From positions 23,405-62,115 of the forward strand of contig JAIVHO010000004.1 of NCBI GenBank assembly GCA_020201035.1: 38,711 nucleotides of DNA. The letters are read 5' to 3'. How positions within the stretch are numbered: position 1 is the stretch's first letter; each line of letters starts with the position of its first letter. Of this stretch, positions 26,483-34,896 are shown piece by piece. The position numbers and the translations under genes are program-made. This DNA comes from Bacteroidales bacterium (GTDB lineage Bacteria > Bacteroidota > Bacteroidia > Bacteroidales > VadinHA17). Below the pieces are notes generated by a model. That model worked only from the letters and a program-made list of their open reading frames with translations, was not told the DNA's origin and did no database searches.

Positions 26483-27289
26483 TTACTTTTTAAGGTTGTA
26501 CTTAACCAGCAGGTCAACAAGTGTAATTGATGCATCTTCCATCTGGTTGGTCAGAGCATCCACTTTTGAAAGAATATAGTTATAGAATATCTGGAGTACC
26601 ACGGCAACTATAAGACCTGACACGGTAGTAATAAGGGCGATCTTGATACCTCCTGCAACGAGTCCGGCAGATACGTTTCCAGCTTCTTCGATTTTGTCAA
26701 ATGCATCGATCATACCTATTACGGTACCCATAAAACCAAGCATGGGGGCAATGGCGATAAAGAGCGAAATCCAGCTCAGGTTCTTTTCAAGAAGACCCAT
26801 CTGTACACCTCCGTAGGCGACGATTGACTTTTCAGCCATTTCAACTCCCTCATCAAACCTGTCAAGGCCCTGGAAGAATATGCTCGCAACAGGACCGCGT
26901 GTATTACGGCAAACCTCTTTTGCTTCCTCAATACCTCCGCTTTCCAGAGCATCTTCTATCTTCTTCAGAAGCTTATCGGTGTTGGTTGTTGCAAGGTTAA
27001 GATAAATAATCCTTTCGATTGCGATTGCCAGACCAAGGATAAGGGTCAGCAGAACGGCTCCCATAAACTGGGCACCACCTTCAACAAATTTAATCTTGAT
27101 CTGCTTGTGGAGCTCAAGCCCCTCGTCTGAAGCTTCTGCTACAGTCTCTTCCACAGTGGCAGCAGCCTCTTGTGCAACCTGCTCGATAGCTTGTGTTGTA
27201 TCCTGTGGCTCATCCTGAGCAAAAGCATTTATTGATGCTCCGGTAAAAAGCATTACAAACACAGCTACAAATGCAAATAGTTTTTTCAT
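26483..27289 (-). CDS. exbB: MotA/TolQ/ExbB proton-channel protein
   Basis: 268 residues. A signal-like helix (1-24) and an acidic, Ala/Glu-rich segment come first. Membrane helices follow at about 75-96, 170-195 and 214-240. The conserved block W-I-S-L-F-I-A-I-A-P-M-L-G-F-M-G-T-V-I-G-M (about 173-193) and the stretch with G-L-V-A-G-G-I-K-I-A-L-I-T-T-V-S-G-L-I-V identify the family. It forms the inner-membrane proton channel with ExbD and would energise TonB-type receptors such as the one at 1012-3432, though no tonB gene is in the window. Confidence 0.94.
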   Translation of the reverse strand: MKKLFAFVAVFVMLFTGASINAFAQDEPQDTTQAIEQVAQEAAATVEETVAEASDEGLELHKQIKIKFVEGGAQFMGAVLLTLILGLAIAIERIIYLNLATTNTDKLLKKIEDALESGGIEEAKEVCRNTRGPVASIFFQGLDRFDEGVEMAEKSIVAYGGVQMGLLEKNLSWISLFIAIAPMLGFMGTVIGMIDAFDKIEEAGNVSAGLVAGGIKIALITTVSGLIVAVVLQIFYNYILSKVDALTNQMEDASITLVDLLVKYNLKK

Positions 27290-27347
27290 GGTTTGTTTTT
27301 AATTTAGTTATTAACGCTTAAAAGTATTCTACTTATTAATATCTCCG

Positions 27348-27355
27348 CAAATTTA
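27348..27355 (-). promoter_or_regulatory. -7 box upstream of exbB
   Basis: On the minus strand TAAATTTG, a full match to TAnnTTTG, 59 bp before the exbB start. No clear -33 TTG at the right distance. Confidence 0.4.
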
Positions 27356-27440
27356 TAAAAAATCTTTTAATGAAGGTCTATTCAATTGATTTATCAGGTA
27401 ATACTCTGTCCTATCCAGGTTTTTTTATTCCGGATCAGTG

Positions 27441-27528
27441 CGGAGAGAGAGGGATTCGAACCCTCGGTACCCTTTTGAGGTACACACGCTTTCCAGGCGT
27501 GCCAGTTAAGCCACTCCTGCATCTCTCC
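27441..27528 (-). tRNA. tRNA-Ser (anticodon GGA)
   Basis: An 88-base class II tRNA. Acceptor GGAGAGA/TCTCTCC, anticodon stem CACGC/GCGTG around loop CTGGAAA (anticodon GGA, reading TCC and TCT), a long variable arm (GTACC/GGTAC) and T arm GAGGG-TTCGAAT-CCCTC. Discriminator G; CCA is not encoded. Confidence 0.95.
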
Positions 27529-27613
27529 CAATTCTGTTTCCCTCGGTGGGTTCATTAACTTTTCAAAGAATTACAGGGCGCCAAATTACGAAAAAAATAA
27601 AAAAAAATACATG

Positions 27614-28645
27614 CTATACAGCTATTTCTCCACATAATGGTTTTTTCATAAGACGTTCAATCTCCTCTTTTCCCGGGCAACTGCCTGCGACAATCATCAG
27701 TTTGGTGATGGCTGCCTCGGTGGTCATATCATTGCCGCTAATGACTCCTGCAGAGGTCAGGGCCCTGCCGGTTTCATAAATGGACTGATTTACAGAGCCC
27801 CTGAAGCATTGTGTAACATTTACAACCACGCCGCCCTTGTTGCAAAAGGCTGCGATTTTATCAATAAAATCCTTGTGCGTAGGGGCATTTCCGGCACCGT
27901 AGCTTTCCAGAACCACTCCTTTAAGTCGTGGTGTCTCAAGGATTCTCCCTGCAAGCCGGGCTGTTATACCCGGGAATAGTTTAAGTATGGCTACATCGGA
28001 GGAGTAGCTGGTAACCAGTTTAAGATTTTGCCTTACTGTGGGATACAGAATTGCGTCGGAATTGAATTTAATATCAATCCCTGCTTCAGCAAGGGGTGGA
28101 TAGTTGGGGGATTCAAATGCTTTAAAATGTTCCGCGCTCAGCTTGGTGGTCCGGTTGCCCCTGTAGAGTCTGTTTTCAAAGTAGATACATACTTCAGGTA
28201 CTGCCGGTTTGCCATTGATGGTTGATGCTGCTATCTCAGCCGAGGTAATCAGATTCTCCTTGCCATCAGTTCTGAGTACTCCTATGGGTAGTTGTGAGCC
28301 TGTAAGTATAACCGGCTTATAGAGGTTACGTAGCATAAAGCTGAGTGCCGAGGCTGTATATGCCATAGTATCTGTTCCGTGAAGTATTACGAAACCATTG
28401 TAGCTGTTATATTTTTCAGTAATTGTGGCAGCCAGCTTAATCCAGTTTTCCGGAGTGATCTCCGAGGAATCGATCAGTGGCGAAAATGTAAGTGTATCTA
28501 TCCTGAAATCAAATCTGCGCAGTTCAGGTACCTGCTGAAGAATATGATCAAAATTGAATGGGACGAGTGCCCCTGATACCGGTTCATGGACCATTCCAAT
28601 TGTACCCCCGGTATAGATTATCAGAATGGCTGTATCTCTTTTCAA
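27614..28645 (-). CDS. ansA: Type I L-asparaginase
   Basis: 343 residues. The two threonine motifs of the asparaginase family are present: Y-T-G-G-T-I-G-M (11-18) and L-H-G-T-D-T-M-A-Y-T (89-98, with T91-D92). No signal peptide, so the protein should be the cytoplasmic type that hydrolyses asparagine to aspartate and ammonia. It starts 3 bp after tatD and ends the operon. With two glutamate dehydrogenase genes close by, the region has a nitrogen-assimilation theme, though that may be coincidence. Confidence 0.95.
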   Translation of the reverse strand: MKRDTAILIIYTGGTIGMVHEPVSGALVPFNFDHILQQVPELRRFDFRIDTLTFSPLIDSSEITPENWIKLAATITEKYNSYNGFVILHGTDTMAYTASALSFMLRNLYKPVILTGSQLPIGVLRTDGKENLITSAEIAASTINGKPAVPEVCIYFENRLYRGNRTTKLSAEHFKAFESPNYPPLAEAGIDIKFNSDAILYPTVRQNLKLVTSYSSDVAILKLFPGITARLAGRILETPRLKGVVLESYGAGNAPTHKDFIDKIAAFCNKGGVVVNVTQCFRGSVNQSIYETGRALTSAGVISGNDMTTEAAITKLMIVAGSCPGKEEIERLMKKPLCGEIAV

Positions 28646-28648
28646 GTG

Positions 28649-29416
28649 TCAGATTTTAAAAAGTGTTTCAGCATTTCCGGTGGTAATTGCTGCGATCTCT
28701 GAAAGAGGCAGCCGGCAAAATTCGGCAATCTTTTCTGCAGTATATCGTATCATCGAGGGTTCATTTCTTTTTCCCCTGAATGGTGCCGGGGCAAGATAGG
28801 GAGAATCTGTCTCTGTCAGCAGCCGGGATGGACCTGTTTCAGCCAGTATTTTATCGATACCTCCGTTCTTAAAGGTAACAACTCCTCCTATCCCCAGAAG
28901 AAAACCCATATTAATGACTTTTTTTGCCTGTTCAGATGTACCGCTGAAGGCGTGGAATACTCCTTTTATATTTTCTCCCCTGTATCTTTCCAGAATAGTG
29001 ACGGTTTCATTAAATGACTCCCTGCAATGAATTACAAGCGGAAGATCATTTGTAATTGAAAGCTCAACCTGATAGCTGAATGCCTCTTCCTGTTCCTTCA
29101 GTTTGCTCTTATCCCAGTAGAGGTCTATTCCTACCTCCCCGATGGCATAAAATTTCTCCTTCTCCAGCCATGCCTTCATGGCAGCAAGCTGTTCTCTGTA
29201 ATCCTCTTTAACAGATGTGGGGTGTAATCCAATCATCGGGAAGCATATTCCTGGATAATGAGTAGCCAACTGTAACATCGGCTCCACAGAGGCTGCGTCA
29301 ATATTAGGCAAAAGAATCCTGGTTACTCCGTTTTCGAGAGCCCGCAGGACAGCTTCCTCCCTGTCGTCATCAAACTGCGGAAGATATAAATGGGCATGAG
29401 TGTCTGTAAGCTGCAT
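28649..29416 (-). CDS. tatD: TatD-family metal-dependent hydrolase
   Basis: 255 residues. Metal ligands typical of TatD: D-T-H-A-H-L at 5-10, E94 in G-E-V-G-I-D, V-I-H-C-R-E-S near 130 and T-E-T-D-S-P-Y-L near 205. The family includes 3'-5' DNA exonucleases and D-aminoacyl-tRNA deacylase-like enzymes; which activity applies here cannot be seen. It heads a two-gene operon with ansA. Confidence 0.95.
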   Translation of the reverse strand: MQLTDTHAHLYLPQFDDDREEAVLRALENGVTRILLPNIDAASVEPMLQLATHYPGICFPMIGLHPTSVKEDYREQLAAMKAWLEKEKFYAIGEVGIDLYWDKSKLKEQEEAFSYQVELSITNDLPLVIHCRESFNETVTILERYRGENIKGVFHAFSGTSEQAKKVINMGFLLGIGGVVTFKNGGIDKILAETGPSRLLTETDSPYLAPAPFRGKRNEPSMIRYTAEKIAEFCRLPLSEIAAITTGNAETLFKI

Positions 29417-29433
29417 AATTTATTATATCGTGA

Positions 29434-29464
29434 CAAAAGTAGGAAACAAATAAAAAAGGGGCAA
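29434..29464 (-). promoter_or_regulatory. Promoter of tatD-ansA
   Basis: On the minus strand, TTG (29464-29462), 20 bases, then TACTTTTG (29441-29434), a full -7 match. The predicted start is about 10 bases before the tatD codon. The upstream half lies inside the terminator hairpin of the gdhA gene. Confidence 0.55.
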
Positions 29465-29480
29465 CCCTGTGCCCCTTTTT
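29453..29480 (-). terminator. Terminator after first glutamate dehydrogenase gene
   Basis: AAAAAGGGGCA pairs with TGCCCCTTTTT over a 6-base loop. It lies 17 bases beyond the gdhA stop codon and is symmetrical enough to work both ways. Confidence 0.88.
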
Positions 29481-29497
29481 ATGCTGATAATAAAGCT

Positions 29498-30838
29498 TTA
29501 AACGACGCCCTGATCAAGCATTGCGTCAGCTACCTTAATAAATCCGCCGATATTGGCTCCCTCAACATAGTTGATAAAGCCATTTTCCTTGCGTCCGTAT
29601 TTTTCGCAGGTGGCATGAATCTCTTTCATTATCATCTGCAATCGTGTGTCAACTTCCTCTCTTGTCCAGTTAAGTCTCATGGAGTTTTGTGTCATCTCAA
29701 GTCCTGATACCGCCACTCCTCCGGCATTGGCAGCCTTGCCCGGGCCGTAGAGGATTTTTTTCTCGAGGAAAAGGGTTACAGCAGCCGGGGTAGATGGCAT
29801 ATTAGCTCCTTCCGAGACACATACACATCCGTTCTTGACCAGCATCTTTGCATCCTCCTCCTCAATCTCATTCTGTGTGGCGTTTGGCATTGCCACATCA
29901 CATTTAACCTCCCACGGGCGCTTGCCTTCAAAATATTCAACACCGAATTTCTCAGCATATTCGCTGATTCGTCCGCGTTTAATATTTTTGAGTTCCATTA
30001 CCCAGTTAAGTTTTTTCTCATCAATACCGGCAGGATCATATATGTAACCGGCAGAGTCGGATAGAGTTACCACCTTGCCGCCCATCTGGGTAACCTTCTC
30101 TGTTGCGTACTGTGCAACGTTGCCTGAGCCTGAGATTGCGACAATCTTTCCCTTCAGTGAATCGCCACGGGTCTTAAGCATCTCTTCAGCAAAATATGTT
30201 GCACCGTAGCCTGTTGCTTCGGGCCTTATCAGTGATCCTCCCCAGTTGCGTCCTTTTCCGGTTAGGACTCCGGTAAATTCATTCCTTAATCTTTTATATT
30301 GTCCGAACAGGTATCCTATCTCCCGTCCTCCAACACCTATGTCACCAGCAGGAATATCGGTATCTGGTCCGATATGTCTGAACAGCTCGCTCATAAAGCT
30401 CTGGCAGAATCTCATTACTTCATTATCCGATTTGCCTTTAGGATCAAAGTCGGATCCACCCTTACCTCCGCCCATTGGAAGAGTGGTAAGGGAGTTTTTA
30501 AATACCTGCTCGAAGGCGAGGAACTTCAGAACACCCAGATTAACGGTTGGGTGGAATCTTAATCCTCCCTTGTAGGGCCCGATAGCGCTGTTCATTTCTA
30601 TACGGTATCCCTTGTTAATCTGTACTTCTCCCTTGTCATCCAGCCAGGGAACCCTGAACAGAATCACCCGCTCAGGTTCAGCTATCCTTTCAAGGATCTT
30701 GGCATGCTTGTACTTTGGATTCTCCTCAATAAAGGGAATCAGTGATTCGGCAACCTCCATTACTGCCTGGTGAAATTCGTTTTCACCGGGATTTTTGGCT
30801 TTGATTACCGCCAGAAATTTTTCTACTCTTGGATCCAT
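29498..30838 (-). CDS. gdhA: Glutamate dehydrogenase, predicted NADP-type
   Basis: 446 residues, the hexameric bacterial form. Substrate residues lie in G-P-Y-K-G-G (K90) and M-G-G-G-K-G-G (K126), with D166 in P-A-G-D-I-G. The nucleotide fold has S-G-S-G-N-V-A (236-242), followed after the next strand by L-S-D-S-A-G, whose S260-D261-S262 cluster resembles the NADP phosphate pocket of E. coli GdhA. It interconverts 2-oxoglutarate plus ammonia and glutamate. A second gene of the same family lies 1.5 kb upstream, beyond dprA. Cofactor preference is inference from motif comparison. Confidence 0.95.
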   Translation of the reverse strand: MDPRVEKFLAVIKAKNPGENEFHQAVMEVAESLIPFIEENPKYKHAKILERIAEPERVILFRVPWLDDKGEVQINKGYRIEMNSAIGPYKGGLRFHPTVNLGVLKFLAFEQVFKNSLTTLPMGGGKGGSDFDPKGKSDNEVMRFCQSFMSELFRHIGPDTDIPAGDIGVGGREIGYLFGQYKRLRNEFTGVLTGKGRNWGGSLIRPEATGYGATYFAEEMLKTRGDSLKGKIVAISGSGNVAQYATEKVTQMGGKVVTLSDSAGYIYDPAGIDEKKLNWVMELKNIKRGRISEYAEKFGVEYFEGKRPWEVKCDVAMPNATQNEIEEEDAKMLVKNGCVCVSEGANMPSTPAAVTLFLEKKILYGPGKAANAGGVAVSGLEMTQNSMRLNWTREEVDTRLQMIMKEIHATCEKYGRKENGFINYVEGANIGGFIKVADAMLDQGVV

Positions 30839-31061
30839 AGGTTTATTTTTATGTGTTGGTTAAAAAAAGTTTGGTTTCAATGTTAAAAGTATTAAAATCA
30901 TCCATTTATGTTAACCTGTATCACGGCAATATCAGCAGAAGGGTTAATTTAGAAGTAATCTAAAGACTAAGATACATGCTGTCAGGCAAATAGATATCCT
31001 GATATGTGTTGAAAAACATACCCTGGCATGATGGAAGGCATTGCCTGAATCGCAATTGTTA

Positions 31062-32177
31062 TTACAATCCTTTTCTTTTGTAGATATTTCCCGGCAGGGC
31101 AGATATCAGGCCTGAAAACTGCAGTGAAAGAAGGGCTGAGGAGAGCCTGTGGGCAGGAGTACCAAGCAGGTCGGCTATCTGATCTCCTGTGAGGTATTCA
31201 TGCTGATCAATAAGGATCGAGATCTCTTTTTCCAGCGGTGTCATATCAGCGAAAAGAGTTTTTTGTGTCGGGATATCTTTTTGTTCCTTTTCCCACCCCA
31301 TGAAGTATTCAATATCATCTGCTTTTTCGGTAAGGGAAGCTTTGTTGGATTTAATAAGCAGGTTGCATCCGGCTGAATATTTTTCCCCGGGAAATCCGGG
31401 AACGGCGAATACCTCTCTGGCATAGGAAATTGCAATATCGGCTGTTACCATGGCTCCTCCCTTAGTCCCGGATTCAATTACCAGTGTTGCATCAGCCATA
31501 CCGGCAATAATACGGTTCCTTTTAAGAAAATTATTGCGATCAGGGGGCTCATCTGAGAGAAAATCAGTAATCAGGCCGCCTTGTTCAAGCATCTCTCTTG
31601 CCGTTGCTGCATGCACCTGCGGGTAGATAGTGCCGAAGCCATGAGCCATTATGCCAAGTGTTGGCAAACCGTGACGAAGTGCCGCCTTATGGGCGGCAAT
31701 ATCTATTCCGTAAGCCAGACCGCTTACGATTACAAGATCATGATGGCTTGCAGCCATATCAGATATTATGGATTCACAGATCTCCTTTCCTCTTCTTGTT
31801 GCACTCCGGGTTCCTATAATGCTTATCACCCTGGTTGCTGATGGGTGAACATTGCCTCTGGAGAAGATCAGGATTGGTGAGTCAGCACACTCTTTTAATC
31901 GTGCCGGATACGCCTCGTCCTTATACCATATTGGGGTGATGTTATGTCTGTAGATAAATTCAGCCTCCTTTTCTGCCCTTGAGAGTGAGGAGCCTGATTT
32001 GATATAGCCTGTAAGCTTTGTTCCAATACCCGGGATTTTAATCAGGTTTCCTGCCGGTTCCCTGAACACAGCTTCTGCGTCACCGAGGACCTCAAGCAGT
32101 TTTCGGGCATTAATATCCCCTACACCCGGAAGATCAGACAGAGCAATCCTGTATAGAAGTAAATTTTCGGACATCAC
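31062..32177 (-). CDS. dprA: DNA-processing protein DprA
   Basis: 371 residues. N-terminal helix-hairpin-helix region (about 12-60), then a Rossmann domain with I-G-T-R-S-A-T (121-127) and V-S-G-L-A-Y-G-I-D-I-A-A-H (151-163), and a C-terminal winged helix (about 300-365). DprA binds incoming single-stranded DNA and loads RecA during natural transformation; it is widespread even where competence is unproven. Two adjacent Met codons could start it. It sits between the two glutamate dehydrogenase genes. The 220-bp spacer after it holds a weak inverted repeat (TCAGGCAA at 30982, TTGCCTGA at 31041). Confidence 0.95.
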   Translation of the reverse strand: MMSENLLLYRIALSDLPGVGDINARKLLEVLGDAEAVFREPAGNLIKIPGIGTKLTGYIKSGSSLSRAEKEAEFIYRHNITPIWYKDEAYPARLKECADSPILIFSRGNVHPSATRVISIIGTRSATRRGKEICESIISDMAASHHDLVIVSGLAYGIDIAAHKAALRHGLPTLGIMAHGFGTIYPQVHAATAREMLEQGGLITDFLSDEPPDRNNFLKRNRIIAGMADATLVIESGTKGGAMVTADIAISYAREVFAVPGFPGEKYSAGCNLLIKSNKASLTEKADDIEYFMGWEKEQKDIPTQKTLFADMTPLEKEISILIDQHEYLTGDQIADLLGTPAHRLSSALLSLQFSGLISALPGNIYKRKGL

Positions 32178-32258
32178 AGCGAAACTTTATATAAATATAT
32201 TAAAAAGGTTTTAAATTCCGCGCAAGAGGATTATGTTCCGGAATAGTAATATAAAAGA

Positions 32259-32290
32259 GAAGGAGGCTGCTCCAGCGGGCAACCTCCTTC
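32259..32290 (-). terminator. Terminator after second glutamate dehydrogenase gene
   Basis: GAAGGAGG and CCTCCTTC pair, extended inward by GC-rich bases, and the minus strand then reads TCTTTT. It lies 30 bases after the stop codon. Confidence 0.75.
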
Positions 32291-32319
32291 CTGTACGGAT
32301 AACAAAATTTTACTATCCC

Positions 32320-33657
32320 TTAAATAACTCCCATGTCAAGCATTGCATTGGCTACCTTAAGGAAGCCTGCAATATTTGCTCCTTTTACATAATCAATGTA
32401 GCCATCCGGAGCCGTACCATGCATAACACATGCCTCGTGGATATTTATCATAATGCTGTGCAGTTTCTCATCAACCTCATCCCGATTCCAGTTCAGTTTC
32501 ATTGAGTTCTGTGTCATCTCAAGACCTGATGTTGCTACTCCACCGGCATTTGCAGCTTTCCCTGGAGCGAAGAGTAATTTGTTCTTATGGAATATCTCAA
32601 TTGCTTCGGGCGTACTCGGCATATTGGCTCCTTCGCAGACACAGATGCAACCATTTTTAACAAGGTTCTCAGCATCTTCAGCGCCCAGTTCATTCTGTGT
32701 AGCGCATGGAAGTGCAATATCAACCTTCACTTCCCATGGCCGTTTGCCTTCGTGGAATTCTGAACCTTCGAATTCAAATGAATATGGCTTTACAATATCT
32801 TCATTTGATGCCCTCAGTTCAAGCATATAGTCAATTTTTTCACCTGATATACCATTGGGATCGTAAACGTAACCATCAGGTCCTGAAATTGTTACGACTT
32901 TACCTCCCAGTTCGGTAACTTTTTGTGCTGCTCCCCAGGCTACATTACCGAAGCCGGATATTGCAACCAGCTTGCCTGTAAATGTTTCACCCTTTGCGGC
33001 AAGCATCTCCTTTGCAAAATAGACAGTCCCGAATCCGGTTGCCTCGGGGCGGATAAGAGAACCTCCCCAGTTAATACCTTTTCCTGTCAGTACACCAGTA
33101 TGTTCAGAGGCCAGTTTTTTATACATACCAAACATGTAGCCTATCTCTCTCCCTCCAACACCTATATCACCGGCAGGTACATCAGTATCAGGACCGATAT
33201 GCTTCCATAATTCGAGCATAAATGCCTGGCAGAACCTCATGATTTCGCCGTCAGATTTTCCTTTTGGATTGAAATCTGAACCTCCTTTACCACCGCCCAT
33301 AGACAGGGTTGTCAGTGAGTTTTTGAAAATCTGCTCAAATCCAAGGAACTTAAGGATACTGAGGTTTACGCTCGGGTGAAAACGGAGACCGCCCTTGTAG
33401 GGTCCTATGGCATTGTTAAACTGAACCCTGTAGCCCAGATTAACATGAACAGTACCTTCATCATCCACCCATGGTATCTTAAAGGTGAGAACCCTGTCAG
33501 GTTCAATTATCCTTTCAACAATACCGGCTGAGTTAAACTGGGGGTTTTCATTATAAACCTCCTCAATTGATTCCAGAACTTCCCTTACTGCCTGAAGGTA
33601 TTCCACTTCACCGGGATGCTTCTTTTCAAGTTCGTTTAAAATTTTATCGACATTCAT
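32320..33657 (-). CDS. gdh: Glutamate dehydrogenase paralogue, predicted NAD-type
   Basis: 445 residues, collinear with and clearly similar to the enzyme at 29498-30838. Catalytic residues are retained (K88 in G-P-Y-K-G-G, K124 in G-G-G-K-G-G, D164 in P-A-G-D-I-G). The nucleotide motif differs: S-G-F-G-N-V-A-W-G (234-242) and I-S-G-P-D-G, with Gly-Pro in place of Asp-Ser at the position reading the NADP phosphate. This resembles the NAD-linked enzymes of Bacteroides and Porphyromonas. The pair would allow separate biosynthetic and catabolic use of glutamate. Cofactor use is inferred. Confidence 0.95.
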   Translation of the reverse strand: MNVDKILNELEKKHPGEVEYLQAVREVLESIEEVYNENPQFNSAGIVERIIEPDRVLTFKIPWVDDEGTVHVNLGYRVQFNNAIGPYKGGLRFHPSVNLSILKFLGFEQIFKNSLTTLSMGGGKGGSDFNPKGKSDGEIMRFCQAFMLELWKHIGPDTDVPAGDIGVGGREIGYMFGMYKKLASEHTGVLTGKGINWGGSLIRPEATGFGTVYFAKEMLAAKGETFTGKLVAISGFGNVAWGAAQKVTELGGKVVTISGPDGYVYDPNGISGEKIDYMLELRASNEDIVKPYSFEFEGSEFHEGKRPWEVKVDIALPCATQNELGAEDAENLVKNGCICVCEGANMPSTPEAIEIFHKNKLLFAPGKAANAGGVATSGLEMTQNSMKLNWNRDEVDEKLHSIMINIHEACVMHGTAPDGYIDYVKGANIAGFLKVANAMLDMGVI

Positions 33658-33755
33658 TATAATATTGATTTTAAGTAATTAATAGGCTTAATAACGGTAT
33701 CAAAGTTGTCCGATTCAGGGGGATAAAAAAATGACTTTGCTCATAAATAACAGGA

Positions 33756-34244
33756 TTATCTGCCGGCTGATCCATACCTGTCAAGCATGGTGAAAAGTTT
33801 TTTCCTCTCATTCCTGGTGAGTGAGGTTAAAGAGACAGGGGGGTAGGTTGCATCACGCCTGTCGACACGTTCAATCAGCGCCACGGAGCTGCTGATAAGC
33901 CCCGACTTCTTTACATATCCAACGAACCTCTGTTTTTCTATCTCAATAGATTTTCTGGTGCCCTTGGTTATGCCAACAGAATAGAATCTGAGAACTACTG
34001 ACGGTCCGTCGTCGGAGAAGTAGATAAAGTTATAATTAAATATCATGGGATAGAGTGCCACCAGCAGATATATTGCCACAAGGATAAGAGTGGAAGCTGT
34101 GTCACTTAAACCGAAGATGGGGAATTTAATCTGTTTATCAAATCGTTCGAAATAGGCAAAAAAGAGATAGATAATAAAGACTACCGTAGCAATTAGCAGA
34201 TTGAGTCTCAGTCTTATAATGGTTTTGCCGTTGTCAAGTGTCAT
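33756..34244 (-). CDS. Small membrane protein, two TM helices
   Basis: 162 residues. Helices at about 13-30 and 48-69 are followed by a soluble tail starting Y-N-F-I-Y-F-S-D-D-G-P-S-V-V-L-R-F-Y and ending R-N-E-R-K-K-L-F-T-M-L-D-R-Y. No family recognised. Its architecture (two helices, then a beta-rich basic tail of about 90 residues) parallels the protein at 16461-16955, but the sequences are not obviously alike. It stands alone between gdh and tadA. Confidence 0.75.
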   Translation of the reverse strand: MTLDNGKTIIRLRLNLLIATVVFIIYLFFAYFERFDKQIKFPIFGLSDTASTLILVAIYLLVALYPMIFNYNFIYFSDDGPSVVLRFYSVGITKGTRKSIEIEKQRFVGYVKKSGLISSSVALIERVDRRDATYPPVSLTSLTRNERKKLFTMLDRYGSAGR

Positions 34245-34326
34245 GCTGCAACATTTTACTGCAAACCTAAATCTTTTTTTTTATAATACCATCTTCCTGT
34301 CTGGTATTTGAACTGTCAGATTCCTG

Positions 34327-34764
34327 TCACCTTCGGGCGGCAAAGAATCTCTTCAGTAACTGAGACGCTTCCTCTTCCAGTATACCTGACCTCACTTTTG
34401 TTGAGGCATTCAGTATGGGGTAGCCGGCAAGAGTATATCCCCTTTTTGGATCAGGGGCACCATATACAACTTCCGGGATCTGGCTCCAGAACAGGGCTCC
34501 GGCACACATTATACACGGCTCGAGTGTTACATAGATGGTGCAATCCTTAAGATATTTTCCACCCAGGAATGATGCGGCTGCAGTGATTGCCTGCATCTCC
34601 GCATGTGCAGTTGGATCATTCAGTGTTTCGGTCAGATTGTGTGCCCGGGCAATAATCCGGTCATTGCACACAACAACAGCTCCAACCGGAACTTCGCCCC
34701 TGGAGTATGCTTCCCTGGCCTCCAGCAGGGCCTGCTTCATGTAATTAACATCTGCTTCCGCCAT
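34327..34764 (-). CDS. tadA: tRNA-specific adenosine deaminase
   Basis: 145 residues from the ATG at 34764. The frame is open to an ATG at 34788, but a promoter -7 box at 34791-34798 would place the RNA start inside that extension, so the internal ATG is preferred. The zinc site is H54-A-E (P-T-A-H-A-E-M-Q) with C84 and C87 in P-C-I-M-C-A-G-A-L. It converts A34 to inosine in tRNA-Arg(ACG). The divergent neighbour is aspS. Confidence 0.94.
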   Translation of the reverse strand: MAEADVNYMKQALLEAREAYSRGEVPVGAVVVCNDRIIARAHNLTETLNDPTAHAEMQAITAAASFLGGKYLKDCTIYVTLEPCIMCAGALFWSQIPEVVYGAPDPKRGYTLAGYPILNASTKVRSGILEEEASQLLKRFFAARR

Positions 34765-34790
34765 TTCTATACAGTTCACTTTTGACAACT

Positions 34791-34798
34791 CAAAGGTA
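34791..34798 (-). promoter_or_regulatory. -7 box of tadA
   Basis: Minus strand TACCTTTG, a full TAnnTTTG match, 27-34 bp before the preferred start codon. No -33 TTG at standard spacing. It favours the shorter tadA start. Confidence 0.45.
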
Positions 34799-34854
34799 TA
34801 AATTATCAGATATCAGCCGCTTTCTCCGGATCCTGTTTAGCTTTATACTTAGCA

Positions 34855-34872
34855 TATATTTGTTTACATTTG
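34855..34872 (+). promoter_or_regulatory. Tandem -7 boxes of aspS
   Basis: TATATTTG (34855-34862) and TACATTTG (34865-34872) both fit TAnnTTTG, 10 bases apart, before aspS. For the second, TTTA stands at the -33 place with 19-base spacing. Confidence 0.55.
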
Positions 34873-34896
34873 CTCAAATTTTAATTTTTCGGAACG

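Noticed and set aside
30982-31048. Inverted repeat TCAGGCAA/TTGCCTGA after dprA
   Set aside because: Only 8 bp with a loop of about 50 bases and no U-tract; too weak to call a terminator.
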